Of a DNA stretch of 64,000 nt, positions 1 through 9,995 are shown piece after piece. Numbering within the stretch: the stretch's first letter is position 1; every line of letters starts with the position of its first letter. Position numbers and translations under genes: made by a program. The notes beneath the pieces are model-generated. The model saw only the letters and a program-made list of their open reading frames with translations. It made no database searches and was not told the DNA's origin. The DNA comes from Corythucha ciliata (Eukaryota > Arthropoda > Insecta > Hemiptera > Tingidae): positions 11,986,029 through 12,050,028 of the forward strand of contig CM075942.1 in assembly GCA_038030265.1 (NCBI GenBank), read 5' to 3'.

Positions 1-1136
1 ACCGTTTGAAAAGTTTGTCACTTCGATAGTTCCGCTGCCGAATGCTTTCAATTTCTTGTTGTTTGCCGCGGTTACAACAAAATCTCCAGAGAATGGCTCA
101 TAATTTTTGAACCAATTGAAATTGTGGGTAATGTGCTTAGTTGCACCGTTGTCAACCCACCAGTGATCATTCGTAGATACTGTCAAAACGTCACTACTGA
201 CAGATATTAATGCCGTTTTCCTTTCGGTTTCATTGACTGTTGGAGACATATATTTACTTGTTCCGGTTCCACAAGCACGAGCGGGGTACGGTAGTTGACC
301 ATCGGCTTTCCAGCGATCGCATTGCTTTAGCCAATGACCTTTCACGTTGCAGTATTTGCAAATAACGTCAACCGGTTTGTTTCCGACGTTCGTAGATTTT
401 TCAAATTTATTGCAGTCCGTAAAATGAGGCTTGTTTGTTTTCCGAACAAACTTACCCTTGTTACCGCTGCGTACCTCTAAAACTTCGCCTGACGCGTTTG
501 ACGTTGGTACGGGGGCGATGTTTCTCTCGTGAAGAATGAGCGCGGATGAGAGATCATCAATCGTTTTGTCGTTGTTTGCCTTCATTAATAGGTAGCTCGA
601 TTTGAAGGTTTCAAGCCGTTTATAGGCAGAATATGAAGGACTTTCGAGACGAAGAGAAGCTCAAGAAGACGTTCAACGCTTTCTATTTTACGTGTCTTCA
701 AACCAGCAAAAAAATCGCGATGCTGATTTTTAATACGAGCTAAAACTGATGGAGCGTCTTCGCTTTCCATCGGAGACCATTCGACACCAAAAAAATCGAG
801 GCACTGACGAAGAAGCTGGTCTTCCGCTTTATTATCGAATTCATTTGTTAAAATTTCCCAAGCCTCCTTCGCAGAAAGACGACCCGAAATTCGTTCGTGA
901 AGCTCGTCGCTGACGCATTGAGATAAAACTATTTTAGCTTGGGCCAAGCGTTTTATCCAAGATTCTAGTTGTTCTTTTTCAGCTTTCGTCGGAGTTTCTG
1001 TAAGGGTAGGCTTGGTAGATTTACCTTCAATTATGTCGATCGCGTTGAAGTACTCCAGCACGTCCATTACTTTGTCTCTCCATTGAGGCCAATCCTCGGC
1101 TCCTTTTAGCGGTTTTATTCCCTTGACGAATTCCAT
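1..1136 (-). pseudogene. Copia (Ty1/copia) gag and start of pol, frameshifted and cut by window edge
   Basis: Reading leftward from a likely start at 1136 (the ORF opens at 1178, but the Met beginning MEFVKG fits a Copia gag start better), the protein has the gag core with a PLKGAEDWPQW start and the KEAWEIL-type helices. After about residue 165 the frame is lost near 640-650, and the next frame carries the rest: a gag tail, then a zinc knuckle CX2CX4HX4C (CKYC..H..C, about 358-317) and an aspartic protease start with D-N-G-A at about 141-152, where most Copia proteases have D-S-G-A. Integrase, RT and RNase H would lie left of base 1. Function by family: packaging and processing of the retrotransposon RNA. 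The frameshift may be decay or an assembly error. Confidence 0.88.
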
Positions 1137-1269
1137 GACCGATGGAAAAGTGATGAAATGTACACGCACACTAATCACTTGAAAGGGAAAAACGAAAACG
1201 CCACTTTAGGTGTCCGCGCGATGAAAACACTAAAACTGGCCCCGAATAGCGCAGTTTAAGCGATTTGAA

Positions 1270-1278
1270 CCCATAACC
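1270..1278 (-). other. Copia primer-binding site
   Basis: On the minus strand GGTTATGGG lies between the putative 5' LTR and gag. In Drosophila copia this sequence pairs with the anticodon region of an initiator-Met tRNA fragment, so its place and sequence fit a Copia PBS. Confidence 0.6.
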
Positions 1279-1281
1279 TTT

Positions 1282-1510
1282 TGATTTTTGTCTTTAGAAC
1301 GCGAAAAACATGTATTTTATTTAATGGAAAGAACTTTGTTTTTAATCGACGGAAGAAAAACGAGAGAAGTGCTTTTTTATAATCGGAGACCCCAGTACAC
1401 AACAAAAAACGTTACCGTGGTAACGAAAAGAACAGTTACCGCGCGTGTTACAAAATTGTGAGAATAAATAGACGATTTCCACTCATGCGCTCTCCAGTCC
1501 TACTTCAACA
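1282..1510 (-). mobile_element. Putative Copia 5' LTR, minus strand
   Basis: Reading leftward the segment starts TGTTGAAGTAGG and ends ATCA three bases before the PBS. It is about 229 bp, within the usual Copia LTR size. A TATA-like TATAAAAAAG lies at 1381-1372, as expected for an LTR promoter. The partner LTR is outside the window, so the ends are inferred from TG...CA and the PBS only. Confidence 0.5.
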
Positions 1511-2120
1511 GTTTTGCAACCCGCTTAGGCCAGGTTATGGGTTACTCTTGTCTTTTGCTGTGTAAAGTGAATTTATTTTTCTCTCATTTCCGTCAAACTA
1601 AAACCACATTTGCAGTTATTCAATTCTGATTTCATTCTTCAGCCTCTGTCTCACGAAACGTATCGATGAAAACTCGTCGTTCCGGGGGCACCTTAACATG
1701 AAGTCCCATCATAGTTGCGCATTTATCACACTCCTTCACATGTACTTTCTCTTCCTTTTTTCCTCAATTTGGGACGTTTTCAGTCAAGTGCCGGTAAGGT
1801 TGAGGGAAAGGGATAAATTTAGTAGCTGGGTCAAAACCAGGTCGACCCGGAATGGAAGAACTCTTTCAGTCACTGAAGCAGTAATAGTATCGCATTTTTC
1901 TGTCTTTAGATGAGAAGCACGCGAAGGAAGTGTAATTGCAGACTCGAAATAAACGAAAAACTCAAAAATCATGTAGAATTTGAAACCGAAATACACTCGT
2001 AGTAATGCTAGTAATATAAAAAAGAAAATACGGTTAAAGAGGCTCCAGGCAACTAGAAATAAACCCATAACCTGCAGTTCTAAACCTTCGCTTTTTCCAC
2101 GGAAATCGTCTATTCAATAG
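1511..2120. other. Junction between two Copia fragments; no gene seen
   Basis: No coding signal is seen. Two more copies of the PBS core occur here: GGTTATGGG on the plus strand at about 1534-1542 and on the minus strand at about 2064-2072. They hint that further, now shredded, Copia leader sequences are packed in this stretch. Confidence 0.4.
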
Positions 2121-2585
2121 TTGCCTCGTACTAGAAGGAGAGAATGTCGAGAATGTAGCGTGTCGGGCTACATTTTCAAGGCTTTCGGGAACACTGTAGC
2201 TTGGAGGACCCAAAAACAACCACTAGTCACTCTTTCGAGCTGTTCGGCAGAGTTTGTAGCGCTTGCAACAACTGCTACTGAATGCATTTTTCTTTCCAGA
2301 CTTATGGCTATAATGTTAGACGGACCAGTGAAACCTGTTACTATTTATGAAGATAATTTGTCAACAATCAGAATGGCGAACACGTTGGAAACTAAACGGT
2401 CAAAACACATCGACGTCCGTTTCCATTTCCTGAAGGACCTTATAGAAGAAAATATCATTCAACTTCGATACGTGTCAACCGAAGAGCAAATTGCCGATCT
2501 TCTGACTAAAGGATTGGGTCACACGAAATTTGTGAAATTACGTAACTCACTCGGTCTTCTGGATGCGTCATGGACCACCACGTAG
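2121..2585 (+). pseudogene. Copia pol C-terminus: RNase H fragment
   Basis: The ORF is open from 2121, but Copia-like sequence starts near 2150 (SGYIFKAFGN). It contains the RNase H core SCSAEFVAL, the catalytic-region aspartate in YEDN, the KHIDVRFHF block and the C-terminal EQIADLLTKGL, all standard for Copia RNase H. Integrase, RT and the first part of RNase H are missing on the left, so this is a 5'-truncated piece. It lies in the opposite orientation to the gag fragment at 1-1136 and so belongs to a different insertion or an inverted one. It ends with a normal stop at 2583-2585. Confidence 0.88.
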
Positions 2586-2654
2586 AATTGAGGGGGATTG
2601 TTGATGACAATTCTAACGTTGACTTCGTTTATTAATTCTTTCAACATGTTTCCT

Positions 2655-2697
2655 CCCTCTTTCCTTGTTCATAAAAATTATGAACAAGGAAAGAGGG
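2655..2697. repeat. Perfect 20-bp hairpin in the LTR
   Basis: The arm at 2655-2674 (CCCTCTTTCCTTGTTCATAA) and its exact reverse complement at 2678-2697 are separated by three A residues. Confidence 0.9.
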
Positions 2698-2698
2698 A

Positions 2699-2725
2699 TT
2701 TTTAGTTTATTTAATAAACTAAAAA
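2699..2725. repeat. Second perfect hairpin, 12-bp arms
   Basis: TTTTTAGTTTAT at 2699-2710 and its reverse complement at 2714-2725 are separated by TTA. It starts one base after the 20-bp hairpin, so the two form a double cruciform. Confidence 0.88.
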
Positions 2726-2808
2726 CCTTCCCGTTGTTCTCAAACGTTCTTACCTACTTTTCATTTAATCTCACGGACCTTTGATTTTGAGCTTGACTTG
2801 ATAGGCCC

Positions 2809-2972
2809 GGCGCCCACTAGGAGAAAAAAGACGCCGACTCGCGCGTCTCGGGGAATAGACGACTCTCGCGTAAGCGTCCAATGTGAAAGGCCCCATAGAG
2901 TTCTATGTGTTTTTACTGCACGAGTCGGACGCTGACGCGCGCGTCGGCGTCTTTTTTCTCCTAGCGTGCGCC
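2809..2972. mobile_element. MITE-like element with ~31-bp inverted repeats
   Basis: The arms 2817-2847 and 2934-2964 are reverse complements with one mismatch (CTAGGAGAAAAAAGACGCCG begins the left arm). A weaker match continues outward (GGCGC at 2809-2813 against GCGCC at 2968-2972). The middle is GC-rich with no ORF of note. No target-site duplication is obvious. The superfamily is unknown. Confidence 0.65.
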
Positions 2973-3019
2973 GAGCCATAGGAACAACACAAATGTCAGT
3001 TGGCAACGCTGGGCGCAAT

Positions 3020-6000
3020 TTTAAAACCTTACAGAAAAGTCCACATTTTCACAACCTCTAGGGGAATTTAAAGTCCTTTTAACTCCACTGACGACGACAA
3101 AACATCGCCCCCAAGGTCTTTTTCTCTTTTAAAAAAGAAAACTTTAAATGTGGACTCTTCTGCGACCTGTTGGTGAGAATCGGAGGAGCTCCCTCTTCGG
3201 TCGTTTCAAGCTCTTCTGTACAGATTGGAGGAGAGGAGCTTCATGGCTGGATGATGATGAAGAGGAAGGGGGGCAAACAAAAAAACAAGGAAAAGGATCA
3301 ATACGAGTCCTCCAGCCTCCTTCGCCTCTCCTAGGTTCTCGGTAACGGTTGGGCCGAATTTTTGCCTTCGTGCCTCACAATTTTAGCTCATTGTAATGGT
3401 GGCAGGGGGGGGGGGATGTTAGTTTTAAATTGAAGGAAAACGCTGATCTTTCTAATTTATGAAAAGGAAAATGGAGGATCTACGCGAATGAGAGAAATTC
3501 GACTACAATGTAAATGTCCCTGAAGCTCACTATATGCCTAAGATGTCAATAGTTGGTTTTAAAACCGTCAATTTGTACACATACTAACAAATTATGATCC
3601 TAAAACTGGTAAATACCCCCCCCCCTCCGTCTTTTAAACTGTCGATAGCGAATATCGTTGAATATGAATGTTCAGTATACTCTTTCGCCTGAAACATCAG
3701 TTTTACGTATATAGATACGAAAAACAGGGCTCGCAATGATTATTGTAGGGCAAAATATGGCTTAGCAGTCTTTTTCTGAGGGATAAATTGTCGCTTCAAG
3801 GGTGAAATAGTCATTTTACGAGGGGGGGGTGGGGGCATTTCAAATTTTGCTGTCTAGTACTACAGGCTGAATGACGTGACGAACCGAAATACGAGATTTT
3901 TTCGTCAATTGTAGTTTGACGGGGTGAAATAGACAATTTCCCAACATTTCTGTGCCATTTTGCGGCGTTTACAAGGGTGAAATAGTTACCCCCCACGGTT
4001 TCTTGGGCAATTATAGTCAATTCTTGTAGAGAAAACGCCAGATTTATGGCCACAAAATGCGATTGTGTGGCTGAGTCGACAGTATCTGTTGAGTTGAGTT
4101 TTTCCTGTTGGAGAAGAAAACCATTCCGTTTATCGTGAATGGCTCGATGGTTACACCGCAACACCTTTCTATTTGCACACCGTTCTTACACAAAAATTTG
4201 CCCCAATACTTCGGGATTAAAACCCCGTGCAGAATACGTCAAGCACCATGGTAACCGACAGCTGAATAGTCTACGGCGCAAAATATTGCTTTTAGACAGA
4301 CCAAGCTTTTTTAATTAAAGCCCCTCACATCCTTCAGCTTCCATCTCTGTTTCAATGGTGAACCGGATTTATTAAGCCGTAAAAAAAGGAGCAAGTTTTA
4401 AATGTTTTAAACATATAATAGCGCGGAGAAGGGGGCGGGTGAGGTTTGTCTCTCTTTCTCTATTTCGCTTCTCTTATGGATGCTGGTCGCGAGATTAAAA
4501 TAAAAAAAGGGCGACCATTAAAACTCGTAGTAGGGACTGTAGGTCCTGGATTAACGTGGTGGTGGTGGTGGTGGGGGGGGGGGTTATGCCATGTTTGAAC
4601 TTCTAGAACAAACTTTGCGCTTTCGTGTGATTCATTTTAATCACGAAGAAATCCCTTTATTGCCCAAAATCATCACCCCTGTCTCCGCCTCTCCATTAAA
4701 ACCAATTTTATGGTTTGTTGGTTCATAGGGAAGGAAAATTAAAGTGCGTACTTTCGGAAGATCTTATACAGCGAGTCCTCATCGTACAGCCCCCCACCCT
4801 TCCACTCCCATTGGTTTTTCTGGTTCGTCTCATTTCATGGTTTTTACAGCTTTCCTCCTTCTCTCTTCCTCCTCCACCACCAAATACACCAACCAAAACA
4901 TTATCACCACCTTCAATCAACATAAATGGCGTTTTCCGCCTTGTTCTCCATTTAAGGGTATTACCAAATTTTACGGCCTTTCTCCTTCCCTTTTTATCTG
5001 TTTCCCGTTATCCTCATTCCGTCCTCCCCCCCTCCTGTGGGGCCAGAAGCATGGTGGAAGCATGACGAAATTCCACTAGCGCGCAGCGCCCAAATTTCAA
5101 TTTTTTTTCTCATTGTGCGCGGTCCCCTTAACAATAATAATTGATTTTTTTCGCCTCGACTTTATTAATTAAAATCGCAAAAAAGAAAAAAAAAGAGAAG
5201 CCTCTAAAGTTTGCGTGATTCACGCAAACGGAGAATTCTCCGTCGAGCGGAAAGAAACGAAAGTGCAGGTAACGATTTTTTTTTTCTATATTTTTGCCAA
5301 GTGAACTTTCACGTCAATTCTTTTTTCCCCGTCGATGAATGCTGCACGCGTTAAAATTCTAAGGTTTTCTGGTCGTGTGAGTCGTTTCAAAACAATGACG
5401 GCGACGTCAGCTACAAATTTCGAGTGATAGCATGGGGAGGGGGGGGGGTCTCGAAAATTACTGCAGACAATTATGGTTGGTTTAGAGGGGGGGGGGGTTG
5501 GCGAGGTGAGTGGTCTAACTGAAGCTTTCACGATTTAACCAGCGAAGGGAGGAGTATTTTGTTCGGCGTGAAACAATTTCAACTTCTCAAACGCCACACC
5601 GTACAGTTTCACGAAAGCGCACAGCCCGTCATGGGCGGGACGGAGCCGAAGAGGCGAAGATTCGCAGAAAAGTACTGCACCGTGCAATGGAGTGGAGGAG
5701 GCGAGAAGGGGGTCGTAAAAAAAACGCGTTCGTGTAAACCACACTGTAATGCATTGGTGAAGGCTACAAACTATTACATGAATCCTTCGAGACGCTAAAT
5801 ACGGAAAGCGCGCGGCTGGTGACTGGAGTGTTAGCGGGCCGGCGTGCAGGGGGGGAGGGGGAGAACCTTTGTTCGCGTAGAATAAATCCCTGGCCCCTTA
5901 TGTGTAGAGGGGGAGGGGAGCTCTTAGACAGCTCGTAAAGTTAACTGTTTTTTCTCTCCCTCGCTCGAGTTAGGTACAATGTTTCAAAACTTTTAAATAA

Positions 6001-7175
6001 TAATCGAGAACTTCTTTAGGAGGGGAGGGCAGCTGTGAGAATCAATTTCATACAACTTTTATTCATTCCCAAAGGAGTTTTTAAAGCCATAAAAAAATTG
6101 TCACAGGATTGAGACGTTTTCATTTTGGAATAGTGAGGGGGGGATGGTCCTTATTTCAGATTTCTCCCTTCAGATGAACTTGATGATAAAGTTTGAAAGA
6201 ATAAGAGGGAGAGTTTTTAAAAACCCAAAGAAGGGGGTAGAAAGCCAAATAAATGTGAATGGGGTTGAGTATAGTAATAAATTCAGCCACGTTTCTCAGT
6301 ATATACCACCGTGGGATGCAACGGAGGGAAAGACACACCATTTTCTACGTTCTGGAAGAGTCGTTAAAAAGCCTCTCTAGAGGGGTTGTGATGGGTCTCT
6401 AAAAGGATGAAATAGAAAGCCATTTCCCAAAGAGTTCCTTATATAAGAAGGGGGACCCCGGGAAAGGAGAAGGGCCTAAAAGAGAGAGAAGTTACTTCTT
6501 AAAACTAACTCGTATATGTGTAGAAGAAATGGTTAGGGTTTTGTGTTTGGAGAAGATGGGTGGAGGGGGAGATTTCCACTTGACTCTCTCAGCTTCATCC
6601 TATTTTAGTGACGTTTATTAATGTCAGAGCCTCTCCGAGGGAGAGATGATTTATGGTGAGAGGGACTTGGTCTAGGGAAATTGTCAAACGTCGTCGGCAT
6701 AGTACTATAGGGAATGAGAGAAGGCGCAAGGGAGCGTCTTGCCTCCCGAGCTTAAACAACTCGAAGCAGATACCATTTTGTCGGATGGTTATAATTGCTT
6801 GAAGGTGATGAAACTTGGGAGATTTCCCCTTTACAGTCGCTGAGGAACGACCGAAGCGATTTACCTTCGTAGTAAAATGACTGAACAAATGTCAAAAAGG
6901 CGAGTTTGTCAAAAGTGTGAGATTGGTCTGTAGCCCCTAAAACTGAATTCAACCTTTAGGGATGCAAAACCACGAAATAAGGAGTCCACCAGCATGCATC
7001 ACCCACACAAGACTTATACCGGTGAGTTTAATATGCCATACTTGGGACACATCATTATCAGCGGCTTGTATACTGTCAACAATAAGCTTTTAAGGGCGTA
7101 ATCGGTACGGGAGGGCTTACGCAACTTACTGCCGAAGCTCTGAACTAAAAAAAAAAAGCCATCAGTCCAGTTAAG
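3020..7175. other. No gene seen; poly-G tracts and a GGT microsatellite
   Basis: Only short ORFs of unlikely composition occur. The stretch holds many G or C homopolymers (for example about 3405-3415, 3607-3615, 3823-3831, 4573-4583, 5441-5449, 5487-5496). A (GGT)n run from about 4557 flows into G11, a possible G-quadruplex. Nothing resembles an exon with convincing splice sites. Confidence 0.5.
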
Positions 7176-7177
7176 CA

Positions 7178-7230
7178 CAGTGGCGTGCCCAGGACTTTTT
7201 CTTGGGAGGGGTTTTCAAGTTTTTCGAACT
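7178..7230 (+). repeat. CAGTGGCGT transposon-end-like sequence
   Basis: CAGTGGCGTGCCCAGGAC followed by a T-rich then G-rich run resembles the ends of many invertebrate hAT-like elements and the CAGTGGCGTA end at 23156. A second CAGTGGCG lies at about 7539. No matching right end with a TSD was found. Confidence 0.3.
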
Positions 7231-7729
7231 AAGCCGGATGCGGTTTATGAGTCCTTGGGAAAATTGTCAAATGCGGAATGCAGCCGGGCCAGGCCAAAAC
7301 TCACCCAATAAGATGTCAGCACTCCTATATATGAATCAGGCCAAAATGAGCGTTTAGCGATGTCGATGTCGTTGCGGTTTCAGCCGATTTTGATCGAGTC
7401 GGGAGCGGCGGTATAGAGGACTTCAGGGCTGTCATTGAAACACCCCGGTCATCTCGTCTGCGCCTTCCACGCGGAAAAACACGTCTGACTCGATCTGAGG
7501 GTGAGAAAAGACAGTTTCCTGCTTGAAAAGCCATCGTCAGTGGCGGTTCGAGTTCCTGGTCTCACGTTGGCTCCGCAAAAGACGAGGAAATCCTGAAATC
7601 CCCAAAACTTGAAATTAATTTCATGCTATCATTCGATAATGGAACAGTTAATTTCGCAAAACAAGAATCTGTTAGCAATAGACCCCCCCCCCCACCAATA
7701 TTGGGAGTATGAAACTAGCTATTTAACAG

Positions 7730-9695
7730 TAAAATTAGAAAGCTATTTTACCGGTGAAAACCAGGCGTTCGACGACGAAACTTGAAACCCTTAACGCCAC
7801 CCTTAATCCACCACGTAGTCATTTTTATGGCGTGAATAGACAGTTTTTCGGCGCAGCAAGTCATCAAATTAGACATTTTTATAGGACGAGTCGTCAGTTA
7901 CGCCATCTGCAAGGTGCAAATGATTAATTCGGCTATTTTTAGAGCACACGAGTCGTCTCTAGTTTAGCAATTTTCAAGGCGCGAAGCGCTCAGTTTGGCT
8001 ATTTTAGAAGCACGAATTGCAAGTTTCGTCATTTCACGAGCTTGAACGGTCCGCTCAGCCGTTTTCGGGTCGTGATTATATAGCCACAGTCAAGCAATTT
8101 TTGAAGTAGTTAGTTTATCCAGTCATTAAGGTGCGTGTAAACCAACGCAGGGAGGGGAGGTATTTAATCAGTTGGCATGTGACGGGCCACGTTCGGTGCG
8201 CAAACTCCAGTGATCAGTATCTATTCCGTAGACGCGAATCGTCAATAAATCTTTAGCCTCTGTAGGGTGCAAATGATCGGTTTGGCCATTTTTCTAGCGT
8301 GAAGCATAAAATGTCAGTACCATTATGCAATTTTTAGGCCGTGATCTGTCAGTTTTGCTATCTTTAGGGCATGAAATCGTCAAATTTCAAAGCGTGAAGG
8401 CTCAATCTGGCAACTTTTGACGCACGAATCGCATGATTTGCCATTTTCATGATAGCTAGGAATCATCTATTTAGGCCTTTTCAAAGCGCGAATCGCCATC
8501 AGTTTAACTATTTATAGGCCCATTGTTTGTCAATTTTAGGGCGTGAATAGCCAAAGTTTGGCCATTTTTACGGCGCTAACTGTCAGTGTCGCCATTTTCA
8601 GGGCATGAATAGTCAGTGTGCTATTTTCAGGGCAAGAATCGTCACCTTTGATATTTTTGAGTCCGAACGGTCAGTGTTATGTCGTTATTAAGAGCGAGAA
8701 TTGCCAGTTTGGCCATATTTAGAGCGGGAATTAACAATTTAGCCATTTCCCATTTGCGAATTGTGAGGCTCGTTTCACACATACGCGGTTTCCCGAGGCG
8801 CGGTTGCTACGCGGTGCCTCGCATGTGTGAACCGAGAAACCTCTTCAAACCGCTGCCGCGTAGAACCCGAATTTAGGTTCACACATGCGAGGCACCCACC
8901 GCGTTCGCGCCACGGGAAACCGCGTATGTGTGAAACGAGCCTAAGTTTGGCCATTGTGAGGGCAGCTATCGCCAGTTTAGGTTTTGTGGTTGGTTAAGGC
9001 GCAAATTATCAGTTTACCCTTTTCATGGCTCTTTGTCAGTTGTGGCTTTTGTCGAGAGTGAACGGCCAGTTGGGTCATTTTTCGCGCGCAAGTGGTTCAT
9101 TTTGTCCGTTTCCCATTTTAGTTTTCGTGGATCAGGCATTTTCAGGGCGCAAATTTTCAGTAAAACGATTTTAATGGAGCTTTTATGGAGTGTGGTCTTT
9201 TTATATGTGTAGCTGCGGAATCGGCAGTTTGGCAGTTGGATATAAACAGTTTAGCTGTTTTCAAGGCGCGAACCGTCAGTTTTGCCATTTTGTGGGGCGC
9301 AAGTGATCAATTCAAGGCGCGAATGACAACTTTTGGCACTCTTTGTTTCCGAATAGTCGCATTTTGTAAATTTACGTGACAGGTAACAACTGTTTATGCT
9401 TTTCCTGGCCGTGAATATCCACTTCAGCAGTTTTTAGGCCGCAAATTGTCCGTAAAGCCGAGGCGCGCATTGTCCGTTTGGTCGTTTCTGGCACTTGAAT
9501 GGTCAATTTGGCTATTTTCACGGTGGGTATCATGATCTTTCAGGAATTTTCAGGGCCGCACAAATCGTTGGTTTAGCCATATTTAGGGTTCGTGAAGTCA
9601 TTTTGGCTGTTTTTATGTCACAAATGGTCAAGTTTTCAAGGCGTGAATACTCAGTTTTGCGATATTTTGGTGCTAGTAAATCGATTTTATGAAGA
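7730..9695 (+). repeat. Degenerate 30-bp tandem array, family B
   Basis: The unit is about 30 bp with core GTCAGTTTGGCCATTTTTAG followed by GGCGCGAATC. Roughly 60 diverged copies run head to tail, interrupted by the palindromic MITE at 8766-8942. Spurious ORFs such as 8679-8876 and 9185-9379 come from the repeat. Its orientation is called plus by that core. Confidence 0.85.
8766..8942. mobile_element. Palindromic MITE, 29-bp perfect TIRs
   Basis: The left arm 8766-8794 (AGGCTCGTTTCACACATACG...) is the exact reverse complement of 8914-8942. Inner segments are also inverted with some mismatches (GTGCCTCGCATGTGTGAACC at about 8814-8833 against its complement near 8876-8895). The 177-bp element is inserted in the family B array, whose period resumes on both sides. 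There is no ORF. The TSD is unclear. Confidence 0.82.
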
Positions 9696-9995
9696 GCTAA
9701 AGCATCAGAATTTGGTTTCTTCCCAACCAAAAATCCCGGAATTTGAGGGGTTTAAAGTTACGCCAAGCACACGAAATTTGCTTTTGAAATATCGAAAGTC
9801 CGTGAAATTGTTTTTTCAAATAATGTGAATGGTTTTCGAAAGAGCAAATTCCACGAAATGTTGTTCTTGAATGGGCAAAACCCTCGAAATTGTGATTCAA
9901 ACGAGACAAAAGTCTACCAAAAGTTTTAAAAGAGCGAAAATCCGTGAAACTGGCGTTTGATAGAGTCAAAATGACGAAATTCTGTTACTGGAAGT
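9696..9995 (-). repeat. 30-bp tandem array, family C
   Basis: About ten units of roughly 30 bp, with cores GAAAGAGCCAAAA and CGTGAAATTG in this orientation. It directly abuts family B. Its last unit (AAACTGGCGTTTG, then GTCAAAATGAC) recurs at the end of the C array at about 48068-48110, so the two arrays are copies of one element. Confidence 0.7.

Larger units (their letters stand above)
2591..2760 (+). mobile_element. Polypurine tract and start of Copia 3' LTR
   Basis: Six bases after the RNase H stop is a purine tract (AGGGGGA, 2591-2597), then TGTTGATGACAA from 2599, the expected PPT-LTR junction. The right LTR end is not clear. This LTR start differs from the minus-strand LTR at 1510, so the two fragments are probably different Copia families. 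The LTR contains the two hairpins listed separately. Confidence 0.6.

Noticed and set aside
4715..5079. ORFs of 111 and 116 codons rich in Pro, Ser and Leu
   Set aside because: Overlapping frames over C/T-rich low-complexity DNA, no domain.
7178..7545. Paired CAGTGGCG words as ends of one transposon
   Set aside because: Both point the same way, so they cannot be inverted ends of one element.
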